Assembly (NCBI GenBank): GCA_020543525.1
Contig: JAHYIO010000003.1
Location: 1,550,001-1,614,000 of the forward strand
DNA: 64,000 nt
DNA from: Coriolopsis trogii
Lineage: Eukaryota; Basidiomycota; Agaricomycetes; Polyporales; Polyporaceae
Direction: 5' to 3'
Shown here: in pieces, positions 11,349 to 24,113 of the stretch
Layout of the letters: each line of letters opens with the position of its first letter
Position numbering within the stretch: position 1 is the first letter of the stretch
Made by a program: the position numbers and the translations under genes
Notes under the pieces: generated by a model
Databases searched by the model: none
What the model saw: only the letters and a program-made list of their open reading frames with translations
Told to the model about the DNA's origin: nothing

Positions 11349-12728
11349 ATGGACATACACTATCCCAAATTTGATGCAGTCCCCACCTACAAGGAGTTCT
11401 TGGATACATACCTCTTGCCCAACAAGCCCGTCATCATCGGTCCACGCTTGATATCGTCATGGAACGCTCTTACGTACTGGAACACTAAAGATGGAGAGAT
11501 CAACTGGGACTACATAAGGACTTCATACGGTTCATGCGAAGTCACCGTGGCAGATTGCACAACTCGAGACTTTAGCGACCAGAAGCGCGAACAAATGCTC
11601 CTGCAAGATGTCATTGCGCTCTGGCAACGAGGAGAAGGACGCTCTCTTTATGTCAAAGATTGGCATCTTGCGCGCGCATTGGCGACTGCCCCTCCCGGGG
11701 AACGCGGTCCGACACACGACCCATTCTACACGACCCCAGACATCTTCCGTGACGATTGGATGAACGCCTACTACTCCGCATGTACAGAAGACGACTTCCG
11801 GTTTGTCTACGTAGGCGCCTCCGGAACGTTCACTCCTCTTCACCGGGATGTCTATACATCCTACTCGTGGTCCACCAACGTCTGCGGCCGGAAACGCTGG
11901 TGGCTCTTCCCTCCAGACCAAACCCCACTGCTACTCCGCAAGGGTCGTGAGGAGCATCTAGAGACGGCTTACGACGTTCGCGATGTCGACGCGAGCGTAT
12001 ACCCGAATTTCAGTAAAGCCACTCCAATCGTAGTTGAGCAAGGCCCGGGAGAGACGATATTCGTGCAAGTTGCCATCCCTTAGTATCCGCATGAAACGGG
12101 GGCTGAGCTGAATGTGCATATTGCAGACCTAGCGGGTGGTATCACCAAGTGGAGAACGTTACCGCTTGTATCTCTGTCAATCACAACTGGTGCAACGCCG
12201 TCAACCTCCCCTCGCTGTATGATTCGATGTGCGACAAGGTCACGGAAGTCGAGCACGCGCTGGAAGACGTCAAACAACTCCTCTCTGAGTCGGGGTCAGC
12301 ACGTACTGTCGATGGAGCTGGAGAGAAGACTTGGGAGCACGAATGGGTGGCGATCGTACAGGACGTCGTCGAGAAGGACGCAGGCTGGAAGTGAGCCTTC
12401 ACCATCTTCCTGCTCTTTCGACCTTTCATCGGACAATTCAATTGACGCTCATGACCCTAGCTGGATGACGTTCTGGCGAATGGTGGAACACGCCTTGGCC
12501 ATTGCACTAGGACGACCGTGTCCTGTCAACGGGGCTCTCTGGCCCCCAACCCCGCCAAATCTCATGCCTCCGCTAGGCTTCGTCAAGGCTCGGATACAGA
12601 CGTGCTACGACAAATTCCAGGAGCGTATTGAGCGCGAGGTAGAATTTGTGCCGGACTTGCAAGATGTCCTGAACCGAGTACGAGAATTGCTTGCATCTTC
12701 GAAGATAAATGACATCAAGAGTTCGTGA
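11349..12728 (+). CDS. JmjC-domain 2-oxoglutarate oxygenase, JMJD4-like
   Basis: JMJD4-type proteins are Fe(II)/2-oxoglutarate hydroxylases; the animal enzyme hydroxylates a lysine of release factor eRF1. The ATG at 11349 opens MDIHYPKFDAVPTYKEFLDTYLLPNKPVII. Conserved blocks follow: LYVKDWHLAR, FRFVYVGASGTFTPLHRDVY with the H-x-D iron ligands, SWSTNVCGRKRWWLFPP, and GWYHQVENV with the distal His. Exons are 11349..12064, 12127..12390 and 12461..12728. The first intron must be read as GC-AG (GCAAGT...TTGCAG); only then does IFVPSGWYHQ run through. Total is about 415 residues. The family is clear. The orthology to JMJD4 rather than another JmjC hydroxylase is an inference from the SWSTN-WWLFPP pattern. 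Confidence 0.88.
12065..12126 (+). other. GC-AG intron in the JmjC gene
   Basis: The donor is GCAAGT, the usual form of rare GC donors. No GT in the area restores the frame. A GT donor at 12069 would give the codons ACC TAG across the junction. Confidence 0.85.
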
Positions 12729-13322
12729 TGCTGCTTGATATGGGAGAAGGTTCTCGAGGTGACTCAATGACTTGCTCATGACCTGCTGTATAGAGGCTGA
12801 GGAATGCGTTATCTGCGTCAAAGCGTCAAGACGCAAACAACGTGACATATGGTACGCGTCTGCGGTTACCAGTTCAAATTTCACAGCATTCCCCTCCACT
12901 CCGGCACGTCATTCACGTGAGTGATCGCTCCCACACACTGCCAGTCTACACTGCCTGGCGGCTTCAGACCTCCCCGATCCAGAAGACAAATTCCCTATCA
13001 ACTTCCAAATCTCGGTCGGATGCCTTCGAATCCCTCGAGACTTGATACGAACTCCAAGCAGGTGAACTTATTATTAACGCACGCGCCTATATAGCAACCT
13101 GTCAACCTCGAGAGTAAGTTGCATCAGGCAGAACCACGCTGCGGCAACTGAGAAGATGTCTGCATTATGGGGCCTCGTTCTCAGCGCGCCGGCCCAGCGT
13201 CCATCGCGCCAGGAAGTGGACAACCATGCCGCTGTTATAAATACACACCGCCGAGTACAAGTACTGTACACCACTTCAAGCCGGAAGACATCTACTTTCC
13301 TCTATCCATACACTCCACGGCA
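12729..13322. promoter_or_regulatory. Intergenic region upstream of the A-T-R gene
   Basis: Nearly 600 bp with no convincing coding frame. A TATA-like stretch (ctgttataaatacac) is found around 13231-13245, about 85 bp before the next start codon, and may be the core promoter. Confidence 0.45.
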
Positions 13323-16300
13323 ATGGGTCGAACAGACTTTCGTTCTCCTCGTTCTCTCATCGCTTCCGGCAAGATCACCTTCCCAGAATTGTTCGAGTGG
13401 CATGCTAGAGAAAATCCCGACGTGCCTATCTTCCGCTTCCACGATGGGCAGAGGCTCACCGATGTCACCTATGGACAAGCTATCAAGGGCATACGACGTG
13501 CCGCAAGACGTATCCAGTCTCGCATCGGCGGCTCAGTCACGGTGGTGGCTGTGATTGCCAACACAGGTGAGTGTATGCTAAATATCACTACACTGTAACC
13601 TGTCTTGAATAGCGACTATGCAGACACAATCACTTACAGCCTCACCTGTCTGGGTATCCTCCGGGCTGCTCACGTTATGCTCCTGATCTCGCCGAGGAAC
13701 GTGCCCGCCGCTGTAGTCGACATGTTGCGCAAGGCAGACTGTCGCCATATGCTAGTGTCAGGCGACGCGCCTATTCAAGCACTCGCTCAGGAGGTGCTCA
13801 AGGATATGCCTGATGTCGCGCTGCACCCTATGCCAGTATTCGACGACTTCTTTCCGGATGGGCTCGCATCTGTGGCTAATGATGAAGACACGGCCGACGA
13901 CCTACCTAGAACATATGACGTGGAAGGGCCGGCCATGATATTGCACTCGTCCGGTACGTTAACCTCTCCTTACTTATGATCTGTGAATCCATTGACACTG
14001 CGTAGGCTCGACAAATCATCCCAAACCCATCCGCTGGACTCACAAGAGGATGGTACACTGGTCTACAGCTCCTTGTATGTCAACTGTATGGATAATCATG
14101 GAGGTATCTCGCTAATGGGCTGGGGCTGTAGGGTACGGAGAAGTGGACTTGACGCAGGCTGTCGTAAGCGTCCATAGTACCCCGATGTTCCATGCGATGG
14201 GGGTCATCATGTATTGCTTCGCGGTGAGTCCTCAGTCCGCATCGTGTCAGCTAGTGTTCTAAGGACTGCATGACTGCCACAGGCAAACAACGGTATGACG
14301 CTGACCTGCTTCCCACCTTCGTCTCCTCCAACGTTCCCAACGCCTGAGAACGTCTTCGATGGGGCGGTCAAGACGTCTTCAGAGTACGTCATGACAGCAC
14401 CCGCGTTTGTCGAGGTGAGTTCCATCTTTACGTCTCTGCCATATACGAGAGACACATACTGAGCATTGAAGATCTGGGCCAGAGACCCAGAGAAGGTCGC
14501 ATACATGAAGCGCATGAAAGCTCTGGTACGTGAACGGACAAATCCTCCTGCACGCAACCCCTTAGACCCGATGCGCAGATATTCGGCGGGGCCCCGCTGA
14601 ATCAGGAGGTTGGAGACGGCTTAGCCTGTCAAGGAGTAACTCTGTATACGTTGTACGGAAGGTATGGCTCTCGTAATGTTTGAACCTTGTACCGACTGCT
14701 GAAGACCCGGATCCAGCACGGAGGTTGGAGCTATCGCCCAATTCTTCCCAGGTGAGTCAATGTGTGAGTAGGCTGTTGTGAAGCCCTGCTTAACAAGATG
14801 TCTTACTCAAGCCAAGCCTGGTATGGACTGGCCGTACTTTGTTCTCAACCCTATGCACAAGATGGTCACCCTGGATGCCGGGGAGGGGAAGTATGAGCCG
14901 GTTGTACTGGTAAGTTCCAATTTTGCACTTGTGCTGCAATCCAAGTCATCCTTCGTATGCCAGTCAGATCCAGAGTATCCCTTGCCGGTCGTCAACACGA
15001 AAGTCGGCGACACTCCTGCATACGCAACCAACGACCTTCTCGAGCCACATCCCACCCGGGCTGGCTTCTGGAAATTCTACGGCCGACTGGATGATCAGAT
15101 CCTTCTCTCGAACGGCGAGAAGGTGAGAGCATAACATGAACCGCGGAAGATGCGTCGTTAACTTCGTCCCGCTTCTCGTTACAATACAGACCAACCCAGG
15201 ACCACTTGGTAGGGATTGTCTGTCTGAAACAGTCGAAGTCAATCGGCTGACGCGCATGCGACCTTATAGAGGATATCATCAATGACGACCCGCATATTCA
15301 TGCGTGCATCATGTTCGGGCAGGGCAAGTTCCAAAACGGAATCCTCATCGAACCGAAGCCCGAATACAAGTTCGACCCGCGAGACATATCCAAGCTGCAA
15401 GACTTCCGGAACATGATCTGGTACTGATGATCATTGAGAATTCCACCTGGTATACTGATCCTCTGCATTGCCAGGAAGACCGTAGAACGCGCAAACGACT
15501 TTGCACCTCAGCACTCTAGGATATTCAAAGAGGCAAGCGGCATACAGTGCAGTCATGGTGGTGTCCGATATTTGGCTCTTACTAATGATGGAGCAGATGG
15601 TCATGGTAGCCTTGCCATTAAAACCCTTCACTTACAATATCAAGGGATATCCACGCAGACCCTCTATACTCAAGGAATATCACGATGATATTGAAGCTCT
15701 CTATGTCGAAGTCGAACGAAGTGCGCAAAGCGACGTGGCTGCGCCTGCCAACTGGGATCAGGGCAATCTGCAGGCGTTCGTGCGCACAGTGATACAGAAG
15801 GTGTTGCGCCGCACCCTGCCAGATGACGCAGACTTCTTCCGCAACGGATGCGACAGGTACGGACCTTCGTCATTTAACTCGCACGAGTTCGTCTTCGACC
15901 TCCAGTCCTGCAGTTTGCAAGCAACATGGATTCGCAACACGCTACTCCGCGCCGTACGCGAACACTCTCCAGCTGCAGCCCGACGCCTACACATGAATGT
16001 AGTGTTCCAAGCACCCACCGTTTCGGCACTCACAGGGGCTGTTCTGCGCGCAGTGCACAACTCCTCGGCTGCCGCTGCTGCTACTCCCGAGACGCTCATC
16101 CAGGTTGCGGAACGCTACTCCTCGAACCTTCCGGCACGACCCAACTCGCTTCGCTCGCGGCATGGCGCGCAGGGCGACGTCATACTGGTCACAGGCACGA
16201 CTGGGAACTTTGGCTGCGACGTTCTCGAACACCTTTTGCGAGATAGCAAGGTCGTGAAGGTCTACGCGATTAACAGGCCTAATTCGCAGGCGATGGACAG

Positions 16301-17558
16301 GCAGCGCGCACGCTTTCGCGAGAGGGGACTCGAGGGCGCCCTACTGCTGTCGCCAAAACTGCGTATGGTTGAAGCAAAATTGGATGAGCCTGGCTTCGGG
16401 ATCCCTTCGGACCTTCTTGAGGAGGTACGTAGGGTGTTGACTAACTGGGAAATCAGCTCACTTTCTACAGATACGATGTTCTGTCACGCACATTATGCAT
16501 AATGGTATGCCGGCTTGAACAGATTCTGGGACGCTGTTATATATGATGACGCCCCGCAGCTTGGACAGTAAACTTCAACCTCACCCTTTCGTCGTTTGAA
16601 GCGGACTTGAAAGCGGTCCGAAACCTGATCGAACTTTCCTTAACATCGCCATATGACGAACCGCCCACGGTCCAGCTGGGCAGCTCCATCGGGGTTTTGG
16701 AACGTAGGTCGAAGCCAGGTGCATTGAGCGAAGACCAACTGTAATGCTCACGCGTGCGTAAGACAGATTGTACCATCGCACCCCCGGTTCCCGAGATCCC
16801 CGTTCATCCTGCAGCAGCACTAGGAACTGGGTATGGCGAGTCGAAGTGGATAGCTGAGAAGATACTTCTGGACGTCTCAGAGCGCACCGAGATTCCCGTC
16901 GTCGTCGTACGTCTCGGGCAAGTCGCCGGAAACAAGACGGGTTACTGGAACGAGGCCGAATGGTTCCCCGCCATGGTCAAGTCCGCCCTCTCCGTTGGCT
17001 GTCTACCTGACATGGACAGGGTAAGTCAGGCCACCTTATCATTACCCCGGTATCATCGTAAAGGAGAAGTCTCTAACACTTCACTAACTCGCCTGGATCC
17101 GCCAACTCGTACAGGACGCGTCCTTCATCTTAGGATATCCGGCCGCCCGCGCGTTCGTTGAGATGCGAAACTCACCAGCACCACTCCTTCACCTCGTTCA
17201 TCCTCGACCGGTCCCCTGGCACAACCTGATCGCGCCCATCGCGGACGAGCTCGGAGTTCCCCTCGTGTCATACACTGCCTGGCTGGGCGCACTCGAGAAG
17301 TCTGCCAAGGCAGACGGGGGCGAAGGCGACGTAGAGGCTATGCGGACGAATCCGGCCCTGCGCCTGCTCGACTTCTTCCGGGCGCGCGCAAACCCTGTGG
17401 AGGGCAGGGAGCCGCTGGGAATGGTGCCTCTGGCTACCGGGAAAGCTCGGAGCGTCTCCCAAACTCTGAGTTACATGCCACAGCTCGGAGAGGCGGACGC
17501 AAAGCGGTGGGTCGCCGGGTGGAGAGCGTCGGGATTTCTCGGTGAGCGAGTAGAATGA
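13323..17558 (+). CDS. NRPS-like reductase (adenylation-thiolation-reductase, A-T-R)
   Basis: Such enzymes activate a carboxylic acid, load it on a phosphopantetheine arm and release it by NADPH reduction as an aldehyde or alcohol. The ATG at 13323 starts MGRTDFRSPRSLI; many short introns give about 1,100 residues. The adenylation domain shows ILHSSG|STNHPKPIRWTHKRM (A3) and FYGRLDDQILLSNGEK near its end. The thiolation site FFRNGCDSLQATWIRN is created by splicing across about 15857-15915. The reductase domain has VTGTTGNFG (NADP loop), YGESKW (Tyr and Lys catalytic pair) and VVRLGQVAG. It lacks a condensation domain, so it makes no peptide. It resembles alpha-aminoadipate reductase in order, but the substrate cannot be read from the sequence. 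The neighbours give no pathway context. Confidence 0.9.
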
Positions 17559-17945
17559 AGCCCAGAGCGAGACAAACGCATCCAGTAGGGGTGGAGGCTG
17601 CCGACCGAGCACCCTTGCACGTAGAGTTGTTGGATTGATTTTGTACGAATTTAAAACGACGGCGCGCGCCTACATACAACTCAGCGTGAGGGGTCTTGAA
17701 TGGTCAGAATACGAATTTAAGCTCTGAGCTGGAGAAACTGTCTGGAAAGCTGCTCAACATGACTGAGCATTCATACCAGTTGTCGCGGTGAGGACGAGGT
17801 GAACACAATCAGTCAGAAATGCGAAAAATTATACAAATGGATTACAGCAAGCGGTAACGAGATGATAACATATTGAACAACAGACGATACAAGCCGAACA
17901 GTCCCAGCACTCGCGAACGCAAGTCGTCATTCCAATCTGCGGTGA
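17559..17945. other. Convergent intergenic region (A-T-R / SPT6)
   Basis: Almost 390 bp of 3' flanks with A/T-rich patches. I see no gene here. Confidence 0.55.
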
Positions 17946-20900
17946 TCAATACGGAGCACCCCAGCCATTCCCTTGAATCATGGCTGCACGTGATGGGTGC
18001 ACCCCGGGCGGAGCACCACCGGGAGGCGGTTGACCGTACACAGGTGGTGCCCCAGGCTGTGGGTAGCTTGGTGTTTGAAAGCCCGCACCATACTGTTGCC
18101 CCGCAGGGTAACCAGTGAACGACGGCGTGAACCCGCCACCAGGCATGGGTGCACCGGGAGGTGGCATGCCCGCTGGCCCATAGGGATTGGGTGTTCGGCC
18201 GACTTGGCGCACGGACATGTGTCCGGGGGTCGCGTGTCCTGGAGCTGGAGTCCGCCCGGGTGTGCGAGCGCCGAATGGGGTCTTCCCGCCACCAGGACCA
18301 CCGAGTCCAGTGTTGAGCGACATGGACTTTTGCCTGCGGTTTATTGAGCATACCAGCAGTACGAACGAGATAGCCAGCTACATACCTGACTTTGAAGGCA
18401 TCACACAATTCCGGTACACCGGCAGCTGGTGTGTCGAACAAGTAGTACGCTTCCGGCGTCACGCGCACAGGCTATCAGCCCAGGTCAATAATGTTCGCGT
18501 CTGTTGATAGTGTAGGAACGTACCCATGTCTGTACGGTCGAGTTCTTGTTGGCAAGGTAGCACAAGTTGAAGTGACCTGGTCTCTTGCGGTTCAACGTGA
18601 AACCATAGGCACTCTTGGAAGGGTTGGCGGCCACAAAATTGCGCAAGAAGAGGTCTACGAATCTTGTTAGTAACGAGCATAGCCGACGTCAATACGTAAA
18701 CATACGAAGGTCGTCCTCTGTGCCGGGTTTGAACTTTTCGTGCATCATCAACTCCTCGACCTTCCTTGCCATGGCCTGGACATGATTGACAATCAACTCG
18801 TCCAAGTCGGAGAACTGATGCGTTCCGTCGACGATGAGCTTGGATCCGACGGTTTGATCGGTACTGTCCGCGTTGGGCTCCACGACGTCTGATAAGATAC
18901 GTCAGGAAGTGGATTCGCTGCATAGTTGGTATACATACCAATATGTTGATATAGCTTGTCATCTACCTTCCAGGTTACGGCGAGGTGATTACCACCCTTC
19001 GACGATGGCCTGATGACAACATCGCCCCGCTGCTGCTTCTCAAGGTACTGCTCTGCTTGTTGCGAGTTGAAGTTGTGGAAGTTTGGATGTTTGATGACCC
19101 GCCGTGTCCTGTCGACCTCCGCCCGCTTCTTTCGCGCCTGTAGCTCCGAGTCCCGATCGAATTGCGCATGATTCCAGTTGCTATCGTGTTTGACACGGCG
19201 GTACTGGCTATCGCCGGCGCTGACATCGGTCTCGCGAGCGGACAACTCGACGTTGAACGCGTCATTAGGAAGGTCGGTGTTGACGTTGATGATGACACCC
19301 GAGAACGTCTGACCAGGCTTGCAGATTGATAGCGGCGATATTTGACCCGAATCCGTGAAGTACTTCTTGGAGATATTGCCCTCGATGCCGGAGTCTAGCC
19401 TGACAATGGCGAAATTGTCCTTGACACGTACTGCCTGGACAGAGACGATGAGACCAGTGTGTAGCGTGCGCTTCGTCTCCCCGGTAAGCATGGTCAGTAT
19501 TTCCCACGCATCGGGCTCGACGAACGGCTCGCGCTTCTCTCCGTACGGTCGCAGGAGCTCTTCGCGAATAACATTCAGTGTATGCCGCTTCTTGTCCTGG
19601 TTGGTCCGGTACATGTTTACCGCGAAGTCGTCCAGGTTGAGCTCATCAAGCTTCTTCTCGTTGTCGTCATCCTGCATGATGACCGCAACCACATGAGAAG
19701 GGTGCTCGTCGTGGATATCTTCTTCGTCAAGCTCGAGAGCGTCTGTAGCCATCTTGCGCGCGAGCTCGTAGTCTTCAGGGTGAACGCGAGTGCTATCTAA
19801 TGGATCGGGCACATCGATCTCCTCGCCATGTCGGTTCTTCGAAGGTTTGGGCTCAGAGTCCTGCGCAATGCGGAGAAATGCGGCAGCGTTCAAGAAGATC
19901 TTCGTCGTCAACAGACTGTTCTTGATAAATTGGTCACGGTTGACCAAATTACCACCCTGTGCGGTTGCTTGTCAGCAATGGAGGCCAATGTATGATGCGT
20001 CAACACGTACCATAGCAGCGATCTTCTTCACCAATAGTTGAGCCTTCCGGGGACCAAGACCCGAGACGAATGGGAGGAGATGTTGATAGTATGAATCTGT
20101 GACCGCACGATTGATATCCACCCCGACTTTGTTCACCACGTCGACAAGGGCGCGTTCCATGGCGGTGAGCAGTTTCTCCTTAGGGAGCTATTAACTAGTC
20201 AGCGTATGGAGCAAAACAGACGTCTATACAAGACTGACCAGCTGCTGGAATTCCTCTTCGAACGGTATTGTCGTGACGTCCGAGCCAAGCGCGGCGTACT
20301 CGTTCAAGGGACTCTGCACATACCGGGCGAGACCAACACAGTACTTGCTGAGAGACGATAATGCGCTGAACTCCTCATTTGCTCGAGGGCTGTTCTGGTA
20401 TAGCCGCGCGACCTCGTCGTGGACGTAGATGACGGGTATGTGGAGGGATTCGTCAGATCGATTCTGCTCTCCCCACCCACCGCCGGCAGGATCGTTCTCA
20501 TTGTCCTTGTTGGACAAGAGCTCCTTGACACGCCGCACCAGCTTGGTCGTCGCCATACTGAAACCACCGATCCCGATGACATCTGGTCTTCGCCGTTTGA
20601 TGATGTCCATGAACTCGTCCTGATTGTCCGAGCCAAAGAGGTTGTCGAGCTTGGTGTGCTCCCGCAGACGACCAGCCTCGTCGATGAATACGATAGCAAT
20701 CGAATCCTTGTGCGGATCACCCTTGCCCCAAGACATGGCCAATACAGAAGGTGTATCTCCCCGCTTCATATTAGGGCCGACGTAGGGCGCAACGTCGATG
20801 CGCTACAATACTTTGTTAGTGACGGTGTCAACCTATCGACTGGGCGTACCAACCTCTCGCAAAACCTCAGCGCACTGTCGCGCAAGGTAATCTTCGGCTT

Positions 20901-23296
20901 CCTCGCGAATCCACTCACGGGTCCACTTGATACCGACAGGGAGCAGGTGTTGCTCGAGCGTCTCCTGAACGACTCGCGACCTCTCCTCATTCCAGGCACG
21001 TGCAGTGTCGCTGAAACTATCCGACGCAAAGGCATCGTTGAGTTTGCGTTCGAAAGTAGCCTTTGCATCGGGGTGAAGTGTGACGGTGACAGTGACAAGA
21101 TGGTCTGCTTCGGCCGCAAGTATGTTCAGGAACTGAGGGGACTGGAGCATGTCTGCGGCGCTCTTATTGTGAAGGTACTTGAAATTCTGCGACGGTGGTC
21201 AGTAAAATTGTTCCAGCAACAATACGAGGAACATACGAAGTATGGATGATGTTCATCAATCTTAGACACTCCACGTTCTGTGGGGAGCACAGATACAAGG
21301 GCGTTCCGCTTGAAGGCATTGCGCATTTCTTGACGCAGAAGAGGGTCCTTTCCAAGTTCCGTGGCGATGATCATCCTCGCTCTTGCAAGGAGCTCCTCAG
21401 CGGGTTGCGCGCGTGTGGCGTCAGGATCAGCGAACTGCTCAGCATATGCGAGAGGATTCAATTCTTGCTCCTCGACGAAGTGTGTGTTATGATCGGAAAT
21501 GAAGTTAAGGACAACTTCGTGGGCGCGAATGCCAAATCCCTACACTACTGGTTAGCCCAGGGTTCGGTAAGAGGACGCGTAGTCATACCTCCGCAAGCTT
21601 GGAAACCACAGTCTTCTTGGCCAGTTCGTAAGCAGACACCCGACTCGGCATCTTGTGTTTGCGGGTCTCCGCTTGCTCTTCGTCATCATGGAACTGAATA
21701 TCAAACCTGGTCTTCTTCTGCTCCCGATACTTCATCCCCAGCCACTCAGTGGCATCCGCCGCCATCTCAGCCGTCTCCACCCGTTTGCGGATTGCGCCTT
21801 CAAAGTATTCATCCGAAACCCCCAGACGACCGTAGAGACCATCTAAAGCATCTCGTCGCTCTAGAAGCGAACGATACTTTTGGCCAACCGTGTATATCCG
21901 CCACAGGTCCTCCAGAGATAGAAGTTCGACTTGTAGCTTGGGGTTGTCGGGATCGAAATATGAGATGTAGTCCCGCTTGTGCATCCATACGTACGGCACT
22001 TCGAAGTCTTGCACGAAGATGTATCGCAGAGCACAAGTGATAGCTTCCACCAACTGAGGCAGGAACCGGTGGTACTGTCCGTCTGCACGGAAGAAGTCGC
22101 GTTCCTTACGACCCGAGAGCCGAGTGATGACCCATCCCGCAGCATCGTCCAGGTCGTTCTCAGACAGTGTCTTGTGTATGGAGAGAGTGGCGTTGGGAGA
22201 CAAACTTGATGTTGCCAGTTGCATCCTCTCAGGAATGTCTTGGGCCCGAATGAGATCATCATCTTCAGTCAACATGCGCGCACGTATCTCGGAAGGTTCG
22301 AAAACCTGTAGAGCAATCAATATACCGCATGAGTATGTCCACAGGGGATATACGCACGTCTTGATATTTCATCTCAGGTTTGCCTTGCTCCTCTTCCAAA
22401 GCTGCTTCATCGTCACCAACCAATGCCCAGTCGAAATCATGACCGTCACCAAAGACTTCATGAATCTCATCCCATGCACTGTAGCCGTATTAATATGCGC
22501 AAACGGTCAAATCGACAGAGAAATACGCACGTCGCGTCGATACCAGCAAGTTCGGGCCGGGAGCCCATAGCCCTACGCCTGGCCTTCTCTAGCCTTCGCC
22601 TTTCCCTGCGTCGAGCCTCCCTCTCCTGTTCATCCATCGCACCACCGACTTCCTCCTCATCTTCATATTCAATGAAGTTGTCCATGTCGTCCATGTCAAC
22701 ATCGTCATCATCGTCCCGACCAGCCGCCGCCCTATCATCGTCCCATATGTTATGGATATCTTGCACACGAGGAAAGTTGTCGTCGTCAATGTCTTCATCG
22801 GAAGACTCGACCACATTTCTGTGCTTGGACGAAGACGCAGGGGGGGAAGAGGACGCGCGACTTCGGTGTCCGCGATGTAACCGCCGACCTGTGAAGGCAC
22901 CACCCGTATTCTCCTCAAGGAGCTCTAAGTCGTCTTCATCAAGAGCATCCTCCTCCTCATCGCCTGAGTAAAAACAAGGTTAGAGGGACGGACATGCTAC
23001 GAACCACAGTACTCACTAGACTTGTGGTGACGCCTCTTGCGCCGTTTGCGTCTCTTCTGCCTCTTTTGCTCCTCCTCGTCTATTTCCTCTTCCTCTTCAT
23101 CTTCGTCCACAATGAATCCTTCCCTTATCCGCTTCTCCTCTTCCTCGTCGTCTTCTCCTTCCTCCGAACTGTCCTCGGAGGCACCATTCGGGGGCACTTC
23201 TTCACCTTCCTCCTCCTCTTCCTCGCCGCTTGCTCGCATGGGGTCGTCCTCCTCTGGTCTGGAGGCGTGTTCGTAATTAAGAGCAGAGGAAGACAT
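17946..23296 (-). CDS. SPT6: Transcription elongation factor and histone chaperone Spt6
   Basis: Spt6 travels with RNA polymerase II and reassembles nucleosomes. The ATG at 23296 starts [17 protein letters not shown]; an upstream in-frame TTG at 23326 is not used. The N-terminus is long and acidic (Asp/Glu runs to about residue 250). It includes [23 protein letters not shown] segments and the FIEYEDEEE block that precedes the core. The core has a helix-turn-helix part ([17 protein letters not shown]), a YqgF-like part ([20 protein letters not shown] and [11 protein letters not shown]), a helix-hairpin-helix part ([15 protein letters not shown]), an S1 domain ([16 protein letters not shown]) and an SH2 region ([20 protein letters not shown]). 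The tail is Gly/Pro/Thr-rich with repeated TPG motifs and ends GWGAPY. It spans at least a dozen exons, about 1,550 residues, normal for the family. Confidence 0.94.
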
Positions 23297-23562
23297 GGGG
23301 GTAGCAGTGAGAGTGTGTTGAGACAAGGTCCAGTTTCAAGCACCGGCCAGAACCTTTCCACCAATTTGCGCGCTTACTGAACTGGTCTTACATACCACGA
23401 TAGCTTAGAAATCCAGGCTAACACTCAAACCCTCTGGTAATCGGAGCTTGAACTCGCTACTTACTGCTTGATCAGCGTTCATTCCCACGGTAAGGTTACC
23501 AACAAATATCTGAGTGCTGAAAGCCATCCACCTTGGCCTGCACGTCTTCCTCGTTCCTCTCG
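23297..23562. promoter_or_regulatory. Divergent promoter (SPT6 / Rib2-type deaminase)
   Basis: Two start codons face away from each other across 266 bp. No distinctive motif is seen. Confidence 0.45.
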
Positions 23563-24072
23563 ATGGAGTTCCTCCGCCTGGCTCTCGACGAAGCGCGAAA
23601 GTGCACGCCCTCTCCAACCGCTTTCTGTGTAGGATGTATCCTCACGGCAACATACCCACCGGTAGCGACCGAACCTGTCATCATCGCTCGAGGCTACTCT
23701 CGAGAACTCCCAGGCAACACACACGCCGAGGCGAACGCGCTCAGCAAAGCCCGTCAACTCACCGAGGAGCAGCTGCTCGAGTTGTTCCCTGCTGCCTCGC
23801 CTCCTCTTACCGTTGAAACCGTATTGAAGCACGCCGATATCTACACCACCATGGAACCTTGTTCCGTTCGCACATCTGGCCTTGCTCCTTGCGCCGACGC
23901 AGTCATCGCTGCTGGAATCAGGCGGTGCTTCATCGGTGTCGGCGAACCTGATGATTTCGTCAATTGTGAGGGAGCGCAGAAGCTAAAGGATGCGGGCGTA
24001 GAAGTCATCTGGTTGGAGGGTCTCGAGAAGGAATGTCTTGAGGTCGCAAGAATGGGACGATCGGAATCGTGA
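23563..24072 (+). CDS. RIB2: Rib2-type pyrimidine deaminase (riboflavin pathway)
   Basis: Fungal Rib2 deaminates the 2,5-diamino-6-ribitylamino-pyrimidinone phosphate in riboflavin synthesis. The gene is a single exon of 169 codons from the ATG at 23563 (MEFLRLALDEARK). Zinc deaminase motifs are complete: GNTHAEANAL (H-A-E) and TMEPCSVRTSGLAPCADAV (P-C-x8-C). The SRELPGNTHAE and MEPCS-x-R-x-SG blocks match the deaminase part of yeast Rib2 rather than tRNA or cytidine deaminases. The pseudouridine-synthase part of yeast Rib2 is absent, so this is a stand-alone deaminase. Its stop lies only 41 nt from the stop of the convergent siderophore synthetase. Confidence 0.85.
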   Translation: MEFLRLALDEARKCTPSPTAFCVGCILTATYPPVATEPVIIARGYSRELPGNTHAEANALSKARQLTEEQLLELFPAASPPLTVETVLKHADIYTTMEPCSVRTSGLAPCADAVIAAGIRRCFIGVGEPDDFVNCEGAQKLKDAGVEVIWLEGLEKECLEVARMGRSES

Positions 24073-24113
24073 TTCAAATGGTGAGATATCCAGCATTATA
24101 CAGAATAGTAGTT

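Noticed and set aside
12066..12083. Stop codon ending the JmjC open frame before the second half of the domain
   Set aside because: It lies inside a GC-AG intron. With that intron the conserved FVPSGWYHQ is restored.
22997..23326. SPT6 start at 23326 (Ser-Gln-His-Thr leader)
   Set aside because: The codon at 23326 is TTG; the first ATG in frame is at 23296.
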